Shown here: piece by piece, positions 18,315 to 26,959 of the stretch | Layout of the letters: every line of letters starts with the position of its first letter | How positions within the stretch are numbered: the first letter of the stretch is position 1 | Assembly (NCBI RefSeq): GCF_030151085.1 | Contig: NZ_JASLER010000067.1 | Location: 1 to 57,610, forward strand | DNA length: 57,610 bases | Direction of reading: 5' to 3' | From: Bacteroides sp. | GTDB lineage: Bacteria > Bacteroidota > Bacteroidia > Bacteroidales > Bacteroidaceae | Program-made: the position numbers and the translations under genes | The notes under the pieces: model-generated | Told to the model about the DNA's origin: nothing | Database searches by the model: none | Seen by the model: only the letters and a program-made list of their open reading frames with translations

Positions 18315-18965
18315 ATGTTTCAAAAAATAACATTAATTCTTTTGGTGTTCTTTTTAACTTCAGGACCATCAATAGCTCAAACTTATTTTTATAAGAGAAT
18401 TAAAATTATAGAAAAAGGTAGAATTACTAATGTAAATGATGATGCGCATTATGTTACTTTTTCTAGTACTGGTTGCTATGATTCTGATGAAAATGGCATA
18501 TCTTCTACCTCATCAGGATTGAAATACATTAAAAGCAATAAAAATATATTGTGTTATTACGGTGACTGCATATATGGTTCATGTTGCTATTATTATGTTT
18601 CGAGTTCAAAAGACAGAATTAATCTGGAAAATGATGGTGTAGTCTATGTTTATACTAAAACAAGCCCTCATGAAACGACTGCTAAACTTAGGCAAGCAGT
18701 TGGTCAAAATCACAAATCAATCATAGTTACAAAACCTATTCTTAATGGGGCTGGTGAAAAAACATCGACAAGCCGAAAACAACGTAAAACGTGTCCATAT
18801 TGTAATGGTAGTGGTAAAGGGAGTGACCAAATTACCTATACCCCTAATTATACAGGAAATGATAATTCTCAATATTGTAAAATTTGTGGAAAAGTTATGA
18901 ATGCCCATACACACCGCCAACCAATGTGTAGGACATGTTTTGGTAAAGGATATATCGAATATTAA
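18315..18965 (+). CDS. Secreted protein with DnaJ-like zinc-binding motifs
   Basis: I do not recognise this 216-residue protein. It has a signal peptide ending near SIAQ (residue 22). The N-terminal half is beta-rich, with a Cys/Tyr-rich stretch at 78-95. The C terminus has three CxxC pairs: CPYCNGSG (160-167), CKIC (188-191) and CRTCFGKG (205-212), the outer two fitting the DnaJ CxxCxGxG repeat, with His198 and His200 between. This suggests a zinc-stabilised tail outside the cytoplasm. Its N terminus resembles the next gene (AQTY-x-YK start and similar strand pattern). The two genes are 19 nt apart and likely form one transcript. Confidence 0.75.
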   Translation: MFQKITLILLVFFLTSGPSIAQTYFYKRIKIIEKGRITNVNDDAHYVTFSSTGCYDSDENGISSTSSGLKYIKSNKNILCYYGDCIYGSCCYYYVSSSKDRINLENDGVVYVYTKTSPHETTAKLRQAVGQNHKSIIVTKPILNGAGEKTSTSRKQRKTCPYCNGSGKGSDQITYTPNYTGNDNSQYCKICGKVMNAHTHRQPMCRTCFGKGYIEY

Positions 18966-18984
18966 CAATTTAATAAAGTATAAA

Positions 18985-19446
18985 ATGAAAAAGCGATCAA
19001 TTTTATTACTTATGCTACTTTTTGTGGGATGTGTAATGCAATCTGCATTAGCGCAAACGTATGCTTATAAAGTATCACATTCAGTCCAAGACGATGTGAA
19101 AATTGCTGGTGTAGTTTCTAAGGGTACAGTGTTCTATTTTACTTTTACTAAGGGTAAATCTATGTGTTACCTAACTAATAAAAGTGGTGTTTACGAAAGT
19201 GCGTATGGGCAGAACTCATACCGCTATATTGGAAAAAGAAATGGTATACGTGTATATGAGGAATGTAATCAAAATATGTTTAAGGCCAGAAATCAACAAG
19301 ATATGCTTTATTTTGCTGATGATTATAGTCGTTTAAACTGGGATAATGGTTTCGATAATTTTCAAAATAATGGAGGTACGATAATCCGTGTGCTTAATTA
19401 TGTGTCTGATCCGGATGAAGTAGAGGTGCCATCAGAATTATATTAA
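18985..19446 (+). CDS. Small secreted protein, paralogue of the preceding gene product
   Basis: The frame is open from 18901, but Met at 18985 begins a clear signal peptide (MKKRSILLLMLL...SALAQ), giving 153 residues. The mature part starts TYAYK and resembles the N-terminal half of the 18315 product (TYFYK), including a FYFTF/HYVTF strand and a following Lys/Tyr-rich segment. It lacks the zinc-binding tail. Function is unknown; an envelope-located pair is inferred. A strong terminator follows. Confidence 0.72.
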   Translation: MKKRSILLLMLLFVGCVMQSALAQTYAYKVSHSVQDDVKIAGVVSKGTVFYFTFTKGKSMCYLTNKSGVYESAYGQNSYRYIGKRNGIRVYEECNQNMFKARNQQDMLYFADDYSRLNWDNGFDNFQNNGGTIIRVLNYVSDPDEVEVPSELY

Positions 19447-19494
19447 CTTTTGATTTTACAAATAGCTGATAATACCTTTTTAAATTAATAAACT

Positions 19495-19533
19495 GATCCG
19501 CTGATAATCAATGAATAATCAGCGGATTTTTTA
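19495..19533 (+). terminator. Rho-independent terminator after the secreted pair
   Basis: ATCCGCTGAT (19496-19505) pairs with ATCAGCGGAT (19518-19527), followed by a TTTTTT run. Confidence 0.85.
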
Positions 19534-19645
19534 TTATTTTAGAAAAGTGCTTGGCATTCTCCGTTTATTTCTCTCAGAAGATGGTGGTTGATTTAAGTAT
19601 GATACGAATTTTATGTATAACTTCGCACACATAATTGTGTGTGTT

Positions 19646-20521
19646 ATGAAGAAAATTATAGTTTTAGTAATTTTGCTTGCTTTGAACAATTTTGCTTTTG
19701 GGCAGCTATCCCAAGTGAGAAGCAGTATAGAAAAGATCGTTGCAGATAAAGAGTTGGAATTAGGATTTGCATTATATGACTTTTCTACAGGAGATACGTT
19801 AAGTATCAATGGGGAGAAACGCTTCCCGATGCAAAGTGTTTTTAAATTTCCGATAGCGTTGGCGATGTTGCATGAGGTTGATAATAAGAAATTTGATTTG
19901 GAGCAGAAGATATACCTCGGAAAAGAAGATCTTCGTCCGGGTTTATGGAGCCCTATCGAAAAGCAATACCCTGGTGGCGAGGTTTTTCTGCCATTGTCTG
20001 AGATACTAAAACAGACTGTGTCGCTAAGTGATAATGTGGGTTGCGATCTTTTGCTGAAGTTGATGGGTGGTCCACTTGTTGTCAACGACTATATCCACGG
20101 TAAGGGAATTGCTGATATTCGTATTCAAAACAATGAGCAGGAAATTCAATCTTCGTGGAATGTGCAGTTTGATAATTGGATTACTCCTGATGCCATGATC
20201 CGATTATTAATGCAGTTTAATGCCAAGAAGTTATTATTACCTGAATCACACTCGTTTTTATGGAAGATCATGGCCGAAACTTCAACAGGATCCATAAAAA
20301 ACAAGCTCCCCCAAAACATTGTTGTTGTTCATAAGACCGGGCACTCGGGGTATAATGAGAAGAAAATATCAGCTGCAACCAATGATGTAGGAATTATGGT
20401 GGCACCTAACGGAAAGCGGTTGGCTTTTGCAATCTTTGTAGCCGATTCTAAGGAACTACAAGAAGTGAATGCGAATGTAATTGCGGATATTGCTGTTGTA
20501 TTGTTGCAAGCTTTGCAGTAA
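19646..20521 (+). CDS. Class A beta-lactamase (subclass A2 type)
   Basis: This secreted serine hydrolase opens beta-lactam rings. Met at 19646 starts the signal peptide (MKKIIVLVIL...AFGQ), giving 291 residues; the frame runs further upstream to 19613 without a signal. The catalytic SVFK tetrad is at S64-K67, SDN at 128-130, the omega-loop Glu probably E164 and KTG at 230-232. Overall pattern places it with the Bacteroidetes group that includes CepA, CfxA and PER types, but its residues differ from what I recall of CblA. It stands alone without mobile-element signals, so it looks chromosomal. A CACACA/TGTGTG inverted repeat (19626-19641) just before the start could affect translation. Confidence 0.93.
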   Translation: MKKIIVLVILLALNNFAFGQLSQVRSSIEKIVADKELELGFALYDFSTGDTLSINGEKRFPMQSVFKFPIALAMLHEVDNKKFDLEQKIYLGKEDLRPGLWSPIEKQYPGGEVFLPLSEILKQTVSLSDNVGCDLLLKLMGGPLVVNDYIHGKGIADIRIQNNEQEIQSSWNVQFDNWITPDAMIRLLMQFNAKKLLLPESHSFLWKIMAETSTGSIKNKLPQNIVVVHKTGHSGYNEKKISAATNDVGIMVAPNGKRLAFAIFVADSKELQEVNANVIADIAVVLLQALQ

Positions 20522-20581
20522 ATGACACAATGATATTGAGAAGACAAATATCAAATGACTTGAATACAGTATATAATTATC

Positions 20582-20589
20582 TATCTTTG
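20582..20589 (+). promoter_or_regulatory. Orphan promoter -7 box
   Basis: TATCTTTG fits TAnnTTTG and has CTTG at 20559-20562 with a 19-nt spacer, a near-ideal Bacteroides promoter. No gene follows for about 340 nt; the hairpin array and iterons lie in between. Confidence 0.5.
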
Positions 20590-20658
20590 TAAATAAAAGA
20601 GATCTCTGCTTTAGAACTGCAAACCCCACTCAGAATACCTTCTGGAATAGGGAGAAAA

Positions 20659-20736
20659 TTTTTAGTAAATTTCCATCGGATTTTTACTAAAAACTGTCGG
20701 AGTTTTTAGTAAAAATTGGTCGAACTTTTAGTAAAT
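20659..20736. repeat. TTTTAGTAAA repeat array with competing hairpins
   Basis: TTTTAGTAAA-type motifs occur directly at 20659-20669, 20703-20715 and 20725-20736, and inverted at 20681-20693. The 20681-20693/20703-20715 pairing gives a perfect 13-bp stem with a 9-nt loop, while 20681-20693 could instead pair with 20659-20669. TCGG/TCGA words recur every 21-23 bp between them. Confidence 0.7.
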
Positions 20737-20844
20737 ATTCTGAGGGGTTCTTTAATGTCAATAATAATGATAAATACGCTAACGGTATACCATTTCTTTT
20801 TTTGTAAAGTCACTCTCCAAAAACTGATGATAGGAATATTAATC

Positions 20845-20919
20845 GGAAAAGTGTATAGCGCAGATTGAGATATTATTGGAAAAGTGTACATTTGTGATCG
20901 GATAAATCATGGAAAAGTG
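20845..20919 (+). promoter_or_regulatory. Three 33-bp iterons with GGAAAAGTG core
   Basis: GGAAAAGTG occurs at 20845, 20878 and 20911, exactly 33 bp apart (about three helical turns), each preceded by an AT-rich stretch (consensus TAnTnATnnGGAAAAGTG). The last copy ends 18 nt before the dehydrogenase ATG. A repressor or regulator binding array is inferred. Confidence 0.55.
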
Positions 20920-20937
20920 CAATAACCTATTAACATT

Positions 20938-21981
20938 ATGCTGGCATACACATACATAGAGCAAGGAAAGTTCGAACTTCAAGAGAAACCAATACCTCAA
21001 ATAACAGATTCGCGGGATGCCCTTGTGCGTGTTACGCTTGGGAGTATTTGTAGCAGTGATTTACATATCAAGCATGGTAGCGTGCCTCGTGCTATTCCGG
21101 GCATCACTGTAGGGCATGAGATGGTAGGTATCGTCGAACAAGTAGGCTGTAATGTTACTACGGTGAAACCTGGTGACAGAGTGACTGTGAATGTTGAAAC
21201 CTTTTGTGGTGAATGTTTCTTTTGCCAAAAAGGATTTGTGAATAACTGCATTGACTCCAATGGTGGTTGGGCTTTGGGTTGTCGCATTGACGGTGGGCAA
21301 GCCGAATATGTGCGTGTGCCTTATGCCGATAGTGGTTTGAACCGCATACCCGATACTGTGAGCGATGAGCAAGCTCTTTTTGTAGGCGATGTACTTGCCA
21401 CTGGATTTTGGGCTGCCCGCATTTCGGAGATTACCGAAGATGATACTGTGCTGATAATTGGGGCTGGTCCTACCGGCATTTGTACCTTGCTTTGTGTGAT
21501 GTTGAAGAAACCGAAGAGAATTATTGTTTGCGAAAAGTCACCCGAACGTATTCAGTTTATCCGCGAACACTACCCTGATGTGTGTGTCGTAGAACCGGAA
21601 AAATGCAAGGACTTCGTGCTTCAGCATAGTGAACACGGTGGAGCAGATGTTGTTTTAGAAGTAGCCGGAAGTAATAACTCCTTTCGATTGGCGTGGGAGT
21701 GTGCCCGTCCCAATGCTATAGTTACTGTAGTTGCTCTTTACGACAGACCGCAACTTTTGCCTTTACCCGATATGTATGGTAAGAATCTTACTTTTAAGAC
21801 AGGTGGAGTAGATGGTTGTGATTGTGCCGAAATTCTTCGTCTGATAGAGCAGGGCAAGATAGATACCACTCCGCTTATCACCCACCGATATCCATTGAAT
21901 GAAATAGAAGAAGCCTATCGTATCTTTGAAAATAAATTGGATGAAGTAATAAAAGTGGCAATAATAGGAAAAAGTCGCTAA
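20938..21981 (+). CDS. Zinc-dependent alcohol dehydrogenase (MDR family)
   Basis: This 347-residue cytosolic oxidoreductase should interconvert an alcohol and a carbonyl with NAD(P). Catalytic zinc ligands are C38, H60 and E61 (in GHE); the structural zinc cysteines are C90, C93, C96 and C104. The Rossmann motif GAGPTG (175-180) follows. The substrate cannot be told from sequence; relatives act on sorbitol, threonine or simple alcohols. The gene stands alone behind the 33-bp iterons, which suggests specific regulation. Confidence 0.9.
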   Translation: MLAYTYIEQGKFELQEKPIPQITDSRDALVRVTLGSICSSDLHIKHGSVPRAIPGITVGHEMVGIVEQVGCNVTTVKPGDRVTVNVETFCGECFFCQKGFVNNCIDSNGGWALGCRIDGGQAEYVRVPYADSGLNRIPDTVSDEQALFVGDVLATGFWAARISEITEDDTVLIIGAGPTGICTLLCVMLKKPKRIIVCEKSPERIQFIREHYPDVCVVEPEKCKDFVLQHSEHGGADVVLEVAGSNNSFRLAWECARPNAIVTVVALYDRPQLLPLPDMYGKNLTFKTGGVDGCDCAEILRLIEQGKIDTTPLITHRYPLNEIEEAYRIFENKLDEVIKVAIIGKSR

Positions 21982-22042
21982 GAAGCTAATTGTAGATATC
22001 TAAAAAAAAAGATTATTAATAATCAGTTATTTACAATCTGAA

Positions 22043-22092
22043 TAGTAGAGATTGTCTCCTAAATCTTCCTTTCTCTACTAATCATCATTTTT
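22043..22092 (+). terminator. Hairpin after the dehydrogenase gene
   Basis: TAGTAGAGA (22043-22051) pairs with TCTCTACTA (22072-22080) across a 20-nt loop, followed by TTTTT at 22088-22092. A further GTAGAGATTG copy is at 22099. The rest of 21982-22329 holds the promoter and leader of the HU-like gene. Confidence 0.4.
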
Positions 22093-22191
22093 ACACTTGT
22101 AGAGATTGCGTATTTTTAATATGCTGTTTTATAGTGATTTAACGGATTTGGTTGTAGATGCCCTTTTCTTGCATTCTTTGCTTTCCCACCC

Positions 22192-22199
22192 TAACTTTG
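22192..22199 (+). promoter_or_regulatory. Promoter -7 box of the HU-like gene
   Basis: TAACTTTG fits the consensus exactly, with TTGC at 22169-22172 as -33 element and a 19-nt spacer. The leader is about 125 nt and holds a small AGGGT-TTCG-ACCCT hairpin at 22275-22288. Confidence 0.6.
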
Positions 22200-22329
22200 C
22201 AACATCGCTTTTGAGAGAAACGGATGCTATACCGTTGAGGCCTCGCGGCAAACTTTCCGTCTTTTAAAGGAGATAGGGTTTCGACCCTTTACATTCTTAT
22301 TATATTAACCCTTTAAAAAAGTAAAGATT

Positions 22330-22812
22330 ATGGGACTTCAGTATGTAGTAACAAAGCGTGTGTTTGGTTTTGACAAGTCAAAAGCCGAAAAGTATGTAGC
22401 CAAATCCGTAGGAGCCGGTGATATGAGTTTTGATAAACTTTGTGCCAAGGTAAGCCGCATCCTTGGTATTCACCGCAAGGTGGTAGATTTGGTGGCTGTA
22501 GGTTTGGTAGATATCATGGCGGAAGAAATTGATGATGGAAAGACAATTGTTTTAGGAGACTTCGGACGCTTCCGCCCTTCATTTGTAGGCAAGAGTGCAG
22601 ATAAGCAAGAAGATGTTTCGTCAAGTAATATTGTACGTAAGCGCATTCTTTTCCTGCCGGGAAAAGCTTTCAGCGCAATGCTGGGAAGTATGAGCATCAC
22701 CAAAATGGCAATACCCGATACCGATTATACCGATGGAAGCAGTACCAGTGGTGGTAATTCAAATCCTTCGGGTGGAAACTCCGGCGATGAAAACGACAAT
22801 CCTTTGGGATAA
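22330..22812 (+). CDS. HU-like DNA-binding protein with Gly/Ser-rich tail
   Basis: The 160-residue product has an HU/IHF-type fold as seen in the Bacteroidetes HU-like family: an N-terminal helical region, GDFGRFRPSF at about 77-86 and a basic stretch at about 100-110. The last 30 residues are a Ser/Gly/Asn-rich acidic low-complexity tail. It probably shapes DNA, though members of this family are poorly studied. It is monocistronic, with its own promoter and a strong terminator. Confidence 0.85.
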   Translation: MGLQYVVTKRVFGFDKSKAEKYVAKSVGAGDMSFDKLCAKVSRILGIHRKVVDLVAVGLVDIMAEEIDDGKTIVLGDFGRFRPSFVGKSADKQEDVSSSNIVRKRILFLPGKAFSAMLGSMSITKMAIPDTDYTDGSSTSGGNSNPSGGNSGDENDNPLG

Positions 22813-22865
22813 GCTGCCTTTAGGACAACTGCCTGTATACTTCGAAGACATAGGCAAATAGAAAT

Positions 22866-22908
22866 GGGAGTGAAGGGGACATTAAATGCCCCTTCATTCC
22901 CGTTTTTG
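22866..22908 (+). terminator. Terminator after the HU-like gene
   Basis: A 13-bp stem with one G-T pair (22866-22878 with 22889-22901) is followed by a TTTTT run. Confidence 0.85.
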
Positions 22909-22928
22909 TTTCAGGAAATACCTCTTAT

Positions 22929-22940
22929 GCAAACGTTTGC
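22929..22940. promoter_or_regulatory. Palindrome GCAAACGTTTGC before susB
   Basis: A perfect 12-bp palindrome of the LacI-family operator type, 94 nt before the susB ATG and about 76 nt before the inferred transcript start, a position that fits activation. ATGCAAACGTTT recurs at nearly the same distance before susA (39792-39805). Confidence 0.6.
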
Positions 22941-22995
22941 CGATAAATCATTTATCTTTTAGTTCGATAGCTTTCAATATTATCTCTTTACTGCT

Positions 22996-23003
22996 TATAT
23001 TTG
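22996..23003 (+). promoter_or_regulatory. Promoter -7 box of susB
   Basis: TATATTTG fits TAnnTTTG, with TTTC at 22972-22975 and a 20-nt spacer. Confidence 0.55.
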
Positions 23004-23033
23004 TAATACGTTAATTATTTTATAAATCATAAT

Positions 23034-25220
23034 ATGAGAAACATGAAAAGTATCTGCACGAAACTTGCCTGCCTCTTGCTCGTCTTATTGGTGAGCGGTG
23101 TGGCTAAGGGGGAAGAAATCAAACTCTCGACTGCTGAAAACATTGGATCTCCCAATGGACAACTGCAACTGAACTTCGCCGTAAACTTAAAAGGCGAGCC
23201 GCTTTACGAACTTATGTATAAAGGAAAAACGGTAATCAAACCTTCTAAATTGGGACTGGAACTGAAAGATGATCCGGGTCTGATGAATGATTTTACCATG
23301 ACCGATGTCAAGACCTCTTCATTTGATGAAACATGGGAACCGGTTTGGGGAGAAGTAAAGCAAATCCGTAACCGCTACAATGAAATGGCTGTTACGCTGC
23401 ATCAGAAAGAACAAGATCGTGACATCATCATCCGTTTCCGTCTGTTTGATGATGGTATGGGCCTTCGTTACGAATTTCCATTGCAGAAGAATCTGAATTA
23501 CTTTGTTATCAAAGACGAGCATACCCAGTTTGCAATGGCAGGCGACCACACTGCTTTTTGGATTCCGGGCGATTACGATACACAAGAATATGATTACACC
23601 GAGTCCAAACTTTCTGAAATCCGTAGTTTGATGGCAGGTGCCATTACTCCGAACTCATCACAGACACAATTCTCACCCACAGGCGTACAGACTTCTTTGC
23701 AGATGAAAACTGCCGATGGCATTTACATCAACCTGCATGAAGCTGCTTTGGTAGATTATTCTTGCATGCACCTGAACCTGGATGATAAAAATCTTATTTT
23801 TGAATCTTGGCTGACTCCTGATGCAGTAGGGAACAAAGGCTATATGCAAGCTCCTTGTAAATCGCCTTGGCGTACGGTTATCGTAAGTGATGATGCCCGC
23901 GACATCTTAGCGTCCCGCATTACTTTGAACTTGAACGATCCTTGTGTATACGAAGATGTTTCCTGGATTAAACCAGTGAAATATGTAGGTGTATGGTGGG
24001 AAATGATCGCCGGCAAGAGCACTTGGGCTTATACTGATGATCTGCCTTCCGTAAAATTAGGTGAAACCGATTACTCAAAGACTAAACCAAACGGTCGTCA
24101 TGGTGCCAACAACGAGAATGTAAAACGTTACATCGACTTTGCCGCCGATAATGGCTTCGACCAAGTCTTGGTGGAAGGTTGGAACGAAGGCTGGGAAGAT
24201 TGGTTCGGTAAATCAAAAGATTATGTATTCGACTTTGTAACTCCTTATCCCGATTTTGATGTGAAGATGCTGAATGCATACGCCAAGAGCAAAGGCGTGA
24301 AGCTGATGATGCACCACGAAACTTCAGGCTCGGTTCGTAACTATGAGCGTCACATGGACAAAGCTTATCAGTTTATGGCTGATAACGGTTATAACGCAGT
24401 GAAAAGTGGCTATGTAGGTAATATGATACCTCGAGGCGAGTACCATTACGGTCAATGGATGAATAACCATTACCTCTATGCCGTGAAGAAAGCAGCTGAT
24501 TATAAAATTTGTGTCAATGCTCACGAAGCGGTTCGTCCTACCGGTTTATGCCGTACTTATCCGAATCTGATTGGTAATGAATCTGCCCGTGGTACAGAAT
24601 ACGAAGCCTTTGGCGGTAGCAAACCGTTCCACACGACCTTGCTTCCTTTCAACCGTCTCATTGGTGGTCCGATGGATTATACACCGGGTATCTTCGATAT
24701 CAAACTTGACTTTATGGGTGATTTGCCTCATGGCCGCGTTCAGACTACACTCGCCAAACAGATGGCATTGTTTGTAACCCTTTACAGCCCCTTGCAAATG
24801 GCTTCCGATGTAATTGATAACTACGAGAAGCACATGGATGCCTTCCAGTTCATCAAAGACGTAGCGGTAGATTGGGATGATAGCAAATATCTTGAAGCCG
24901 AACCGGGTGATTACGTTACTATAGCTCGTAAAGCTAAAGGAACAAACAATTGGTTTGTTGGTGGTATTACCGATGAGAACGCCCGTACTTCAAACTTTAC
25001 TCTCGACTTCCTTGAACCTGACAAGCAATACGTTGCAACTCTTTATGCCGATGGTAAAGATGCCGATTATCAGGAAAATCCTACTTCCTATCAGATTAAG
25101 AAAGGTATTGTAACTGCTAAGACAAAGATGTCCGTAAAGGAAGCACGTAGCGGTGGTTTCGCATTAAGCTTGATTGAAGCGACTCCGGCTGATAAAAAGG
25201 CTGTGAAGAAATGGAAGTAA
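23034..25220 (+). CDS. susB: GH97 alpha-glucosidase, SusB-like
   Basis: This 728-residue periplasmic enzyme closely resembles the SusB of B. thetaiotaomicron as I recall it, for example at TFDETWEPVWGE-type, WIPGDYDTQEYDYT and VEGWNEGWEDWFG. It cleaves alpha-glucosides from starch oligosaccharides by inversion with calcium. Catalytic and calcium residues correspond to E185, E429 (HHET), E498 (NAHE), E516 (NES) and E522 (TEYE). A signal peptide covers about 1-26; Met4 (23043) is an alternative start. Unlike the classic sus operon, it stands alone, without SusC/D. The upstream palindrome is shared with the susA-like gene. Confidence 0.95.
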   Translation: MRNMKSICTKLACLLLVLLVSGVAKGEEIKLSTAENIGSPNGQLQLNFAVNLKGEPLYELMYKGKTVIKPSKLGLELKDDPGLMNDFTMTDVKTSSFDETWEPVWGEVKQIRNRYNEMAVTLHQKEQDRDIIIRFRLFDDGMGLRYEFPLQKNLNYFVIKDEHTQFAMAGDHTAFWIPGDYDTQEYDYTESKLSEIRSLMAGAITPNSSQTQFSPTGVQTSLQMKTADGIYINLHEAALVDYSCMHLNLDDKNLIFESWLTPDAVGNKGYMQAPCKSPWRTVIVSDDARDILASRITLNLNDPCVYEDVSWIKPVKYVGVWWEMIAGKSTWAYTDDLPSVKLGETDYSKTKPNGRHGANNENVKRYIDFAADNGFDQVLVEGWNEGWEDWFGKSKDYVFDFVTPYPDFDVKMLNAYAKSKGVKLMMHHETSGSVRNYERHMDKAYQFMADNGYNAVKSGYVGNMIPRGEYHYGQWMNNHYLYAVKKAADYKICVNAHEAVRPTGLCRTYPNLIGNESARGTEYEAFGGSKPFHTTLLPFNRLIGGPMDYTPGIFDIKLDFMGDLPHGRVQTTLAKQMALFVTLYSPLQMASDVIDNYEKHMDAFQFIKDVAVDWDDSKYLEAEPGDYVTIARKAKGTNNWFVGGITDENARTSNFTLDFLEPDKQYVATLYADGKDADYQENPTSYQIKKGIVTAKTKMSVKEARSGGFALSLIEATPADKKAVKKWK

Positions 25221-25285
25221 GTAAAAGCAATTATCGAACTTACATAAACTTAGGGTAAGAAGAGTTTTTTATTAGGTGTTGGTGG

Positions 25286-25320
25286 CGCCCCACAGAAGTT
25301 CGTTTCTGTGGGGCGTTTTT
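25286..25320. terminator. Bidirectional terminator between susB and the MFS gene
   Basis: A 12-bp GC-rich stem (25286-25297 with 25304-25315) followed by TTTTT lies between converging genes. Confidence 0.85.
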
Positions 25321-25321
25321 A

Positions 25322-26725
25322 TTAATTAGTCTTTTTAAGTGCCGATGTCTCAGATAACCGGAGACTGCTTACCACTGCTGCTATTAAAGCAAATACACTA
25401 CCCGTTATCAAGCAGACTTCCGTACTTTTACCTCCTACAATCCAACTGAATAGAAGTGCTACAAAGGTAGTTCCTAACGTTTGCCCCATAAGTCTTGCCA
25501 TTCCCAGCATACCACTTGCCCCTCCTGAACGCTGGGTAGGAGCAGAAGAGATGATGGTACTGTTATTAGGAGTTTGGAAGATACCGAATCCCGCACCGCA
25601 AAGTGCCAGTCTCCAAATAATACTTATTACCGATGACCCGGCATCCAGGCTCGAAAGCGAGAAAAGTCCGATACCGAATATCACCATACCAACGCTGCCT
25701 AGAATACCCGGATGAATCCGCTCTACCAGATACCCGGCAATAGGAGCCGTAATCAAGGAAGCAAGAGGCCAGGGAGTTAATAACAAACCGGTCATAACTT
25801 CGCTATGCCCCAACGTGTTTTGCAGGAAGAAAGGCAAAGAGATCATTGCTAACATCTGTGCGGTAAACGAACAGACAGAAGTAAGTATGGAAAGCCTGAA
25901 AATAGGAATCTTCAGTAAATCCAACGGCAGCAAAGGAGCTTCCTGCCCTAATTGGCGTCTTATATAATAGGTACCCGCCACAGCCAATACCACTAGTTGA
26001 AGAATCAAATAGTCATACCGTTCGTGGTGTGCAAAACCATCCAATGTATATATCAGTAAACCGAAAGTAATTGCATTGGCAACAGCACTGATCGTATCGA
26101 ACTTTCGTTTCTTATTCTCTTCCTGACGTGGCAAGAATTTAATTCCTAGTGTCAAAGCTATAATCCCTAAAGGTAGATTGATGGCAAATAACCAATGCCA
26201 CGACGCAATAGATAATATCCCGCTCGCCACAGACGGACCTGCCGCCGCCGATATGGCAATAACCATGGCATTGATTCCCATGCCTCTGCCTATTTGGCTC
26301 TTGGGATAAATCTGCCGTAATAAGGCGGTGTTCACACTGGTAATAGCAGAAGCGCTGAACCCCTGGAAAACACGTGCAGTGGTCAATGTCCAAAAAGAGT
26401 CGGACAACGCACAGATCAGAGAAGTAATGCAAAATAAGATTACTCCGGATATGAAGACTTTTCGATATCCCCAGATCTCCCCCAACGACGAGAATGATAG
26501 CAACGATACAACGATAGCCAACTGATAACCATTGACAATCCATGTGGTGACCGAAGGTGAAGTACCAAAATCATGCGCGAGGGTAGGCAGGACTACATTA
26601 CTTATATTAATGTCGAGTACCGACATGCTTAGTGCAAAGCCAATGGCTACTATTGCCCATATCCGTTGGGGTAAAGGTAGCCCGTCGGTTTCATTTCCGG
26701 CTTGTATATTTTCATTTTGAACCAT
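25322..26725 (-). CDS. MFS multidrug exporter, DHA2 family
   Basis: This 467-residue inner-membrane protein probably exports drugs or toxic compounds with proton exchange. The first helix carries LDINISNVVLPTLA, the DHA2 motif D1. The GEIWGYRKVF loop is motif A and the GINAMVIAISAAAGPSVAS helix resembles antiporter motif C. The length fits the 14-helix EmrB/QacA layout. There is no adjacent adaptor or outer-membrane partner, so it is not an EmrAB-TolC operon. The substrate cannot be predicted. Confidence 0.9.
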   Translation of the reverse strand: MVQNENIQAGNETDGLPLPQRIWAIVAIGFALSMSVLDINISNVVLPTLAHDFGTSPSVTTWIVNGYQLAIVVSLLSFSSLGEIWGYRKVFISGVILFCITSLICALSDSFWTLTTARVFQGFSASAITSVNTALLRQIYPKSQIGRGMGINAMVIAISAAAGPSVASGILSIASWHWLFAINLPLGIIALTLGIKFLPRQEENKKRKFDTISAVANAITFGLLIYTLDGFAHHERYDYLILQLVVLAVAGTYYIRRQLGQEAPLLPLDLLKIPIFRLSILTSVCSFTAQMLAMISLPFFLQNTLGHSEVMTGLLLTPWPLASLITAPIAGYLVERIHPGILGSVGMVIFGIGLFSLSSLDAGSSVISIIWRLALCGAGFGIFQTPNNSTIISSAPTQRSGGASGMLGMARLMGQTLGTTFVALLFSWIVGGKSTEVCLITGSVFALIAAVVSSLRLSETSALKKTN

Positions 26726-26912
26726 AATGTCGTTTTTCTTAAAGATTATAGCGATTTATACACTATTCTGAAACCTAGAATCTGTTTTTTCATTTTAAAA
26801 CAACCCTTAAAGATAACAATTTGTTCTTTTCATTGCTCAGCCCAATTTAGGAAAATAAGTTTTTTTAGAATTTGAATCTGTAGAATATGACGTGAACAAA
26901 GAAACTTCTTTG

Positions 26913-26920
26913 TAACTTTG
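26913..26920 (+). promoter_or_regulatory. Promoter -7 box of the PurF-like gene
   Basis: TAACTTTG fits TAnnTTTG exactly. The start codon lies 40 nt downstream. Confidence 0.5.
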
Positions 26921-26959
26921 CAGTCGTTAATTTAAGTAACTAATAACAAAAAAGAATAT

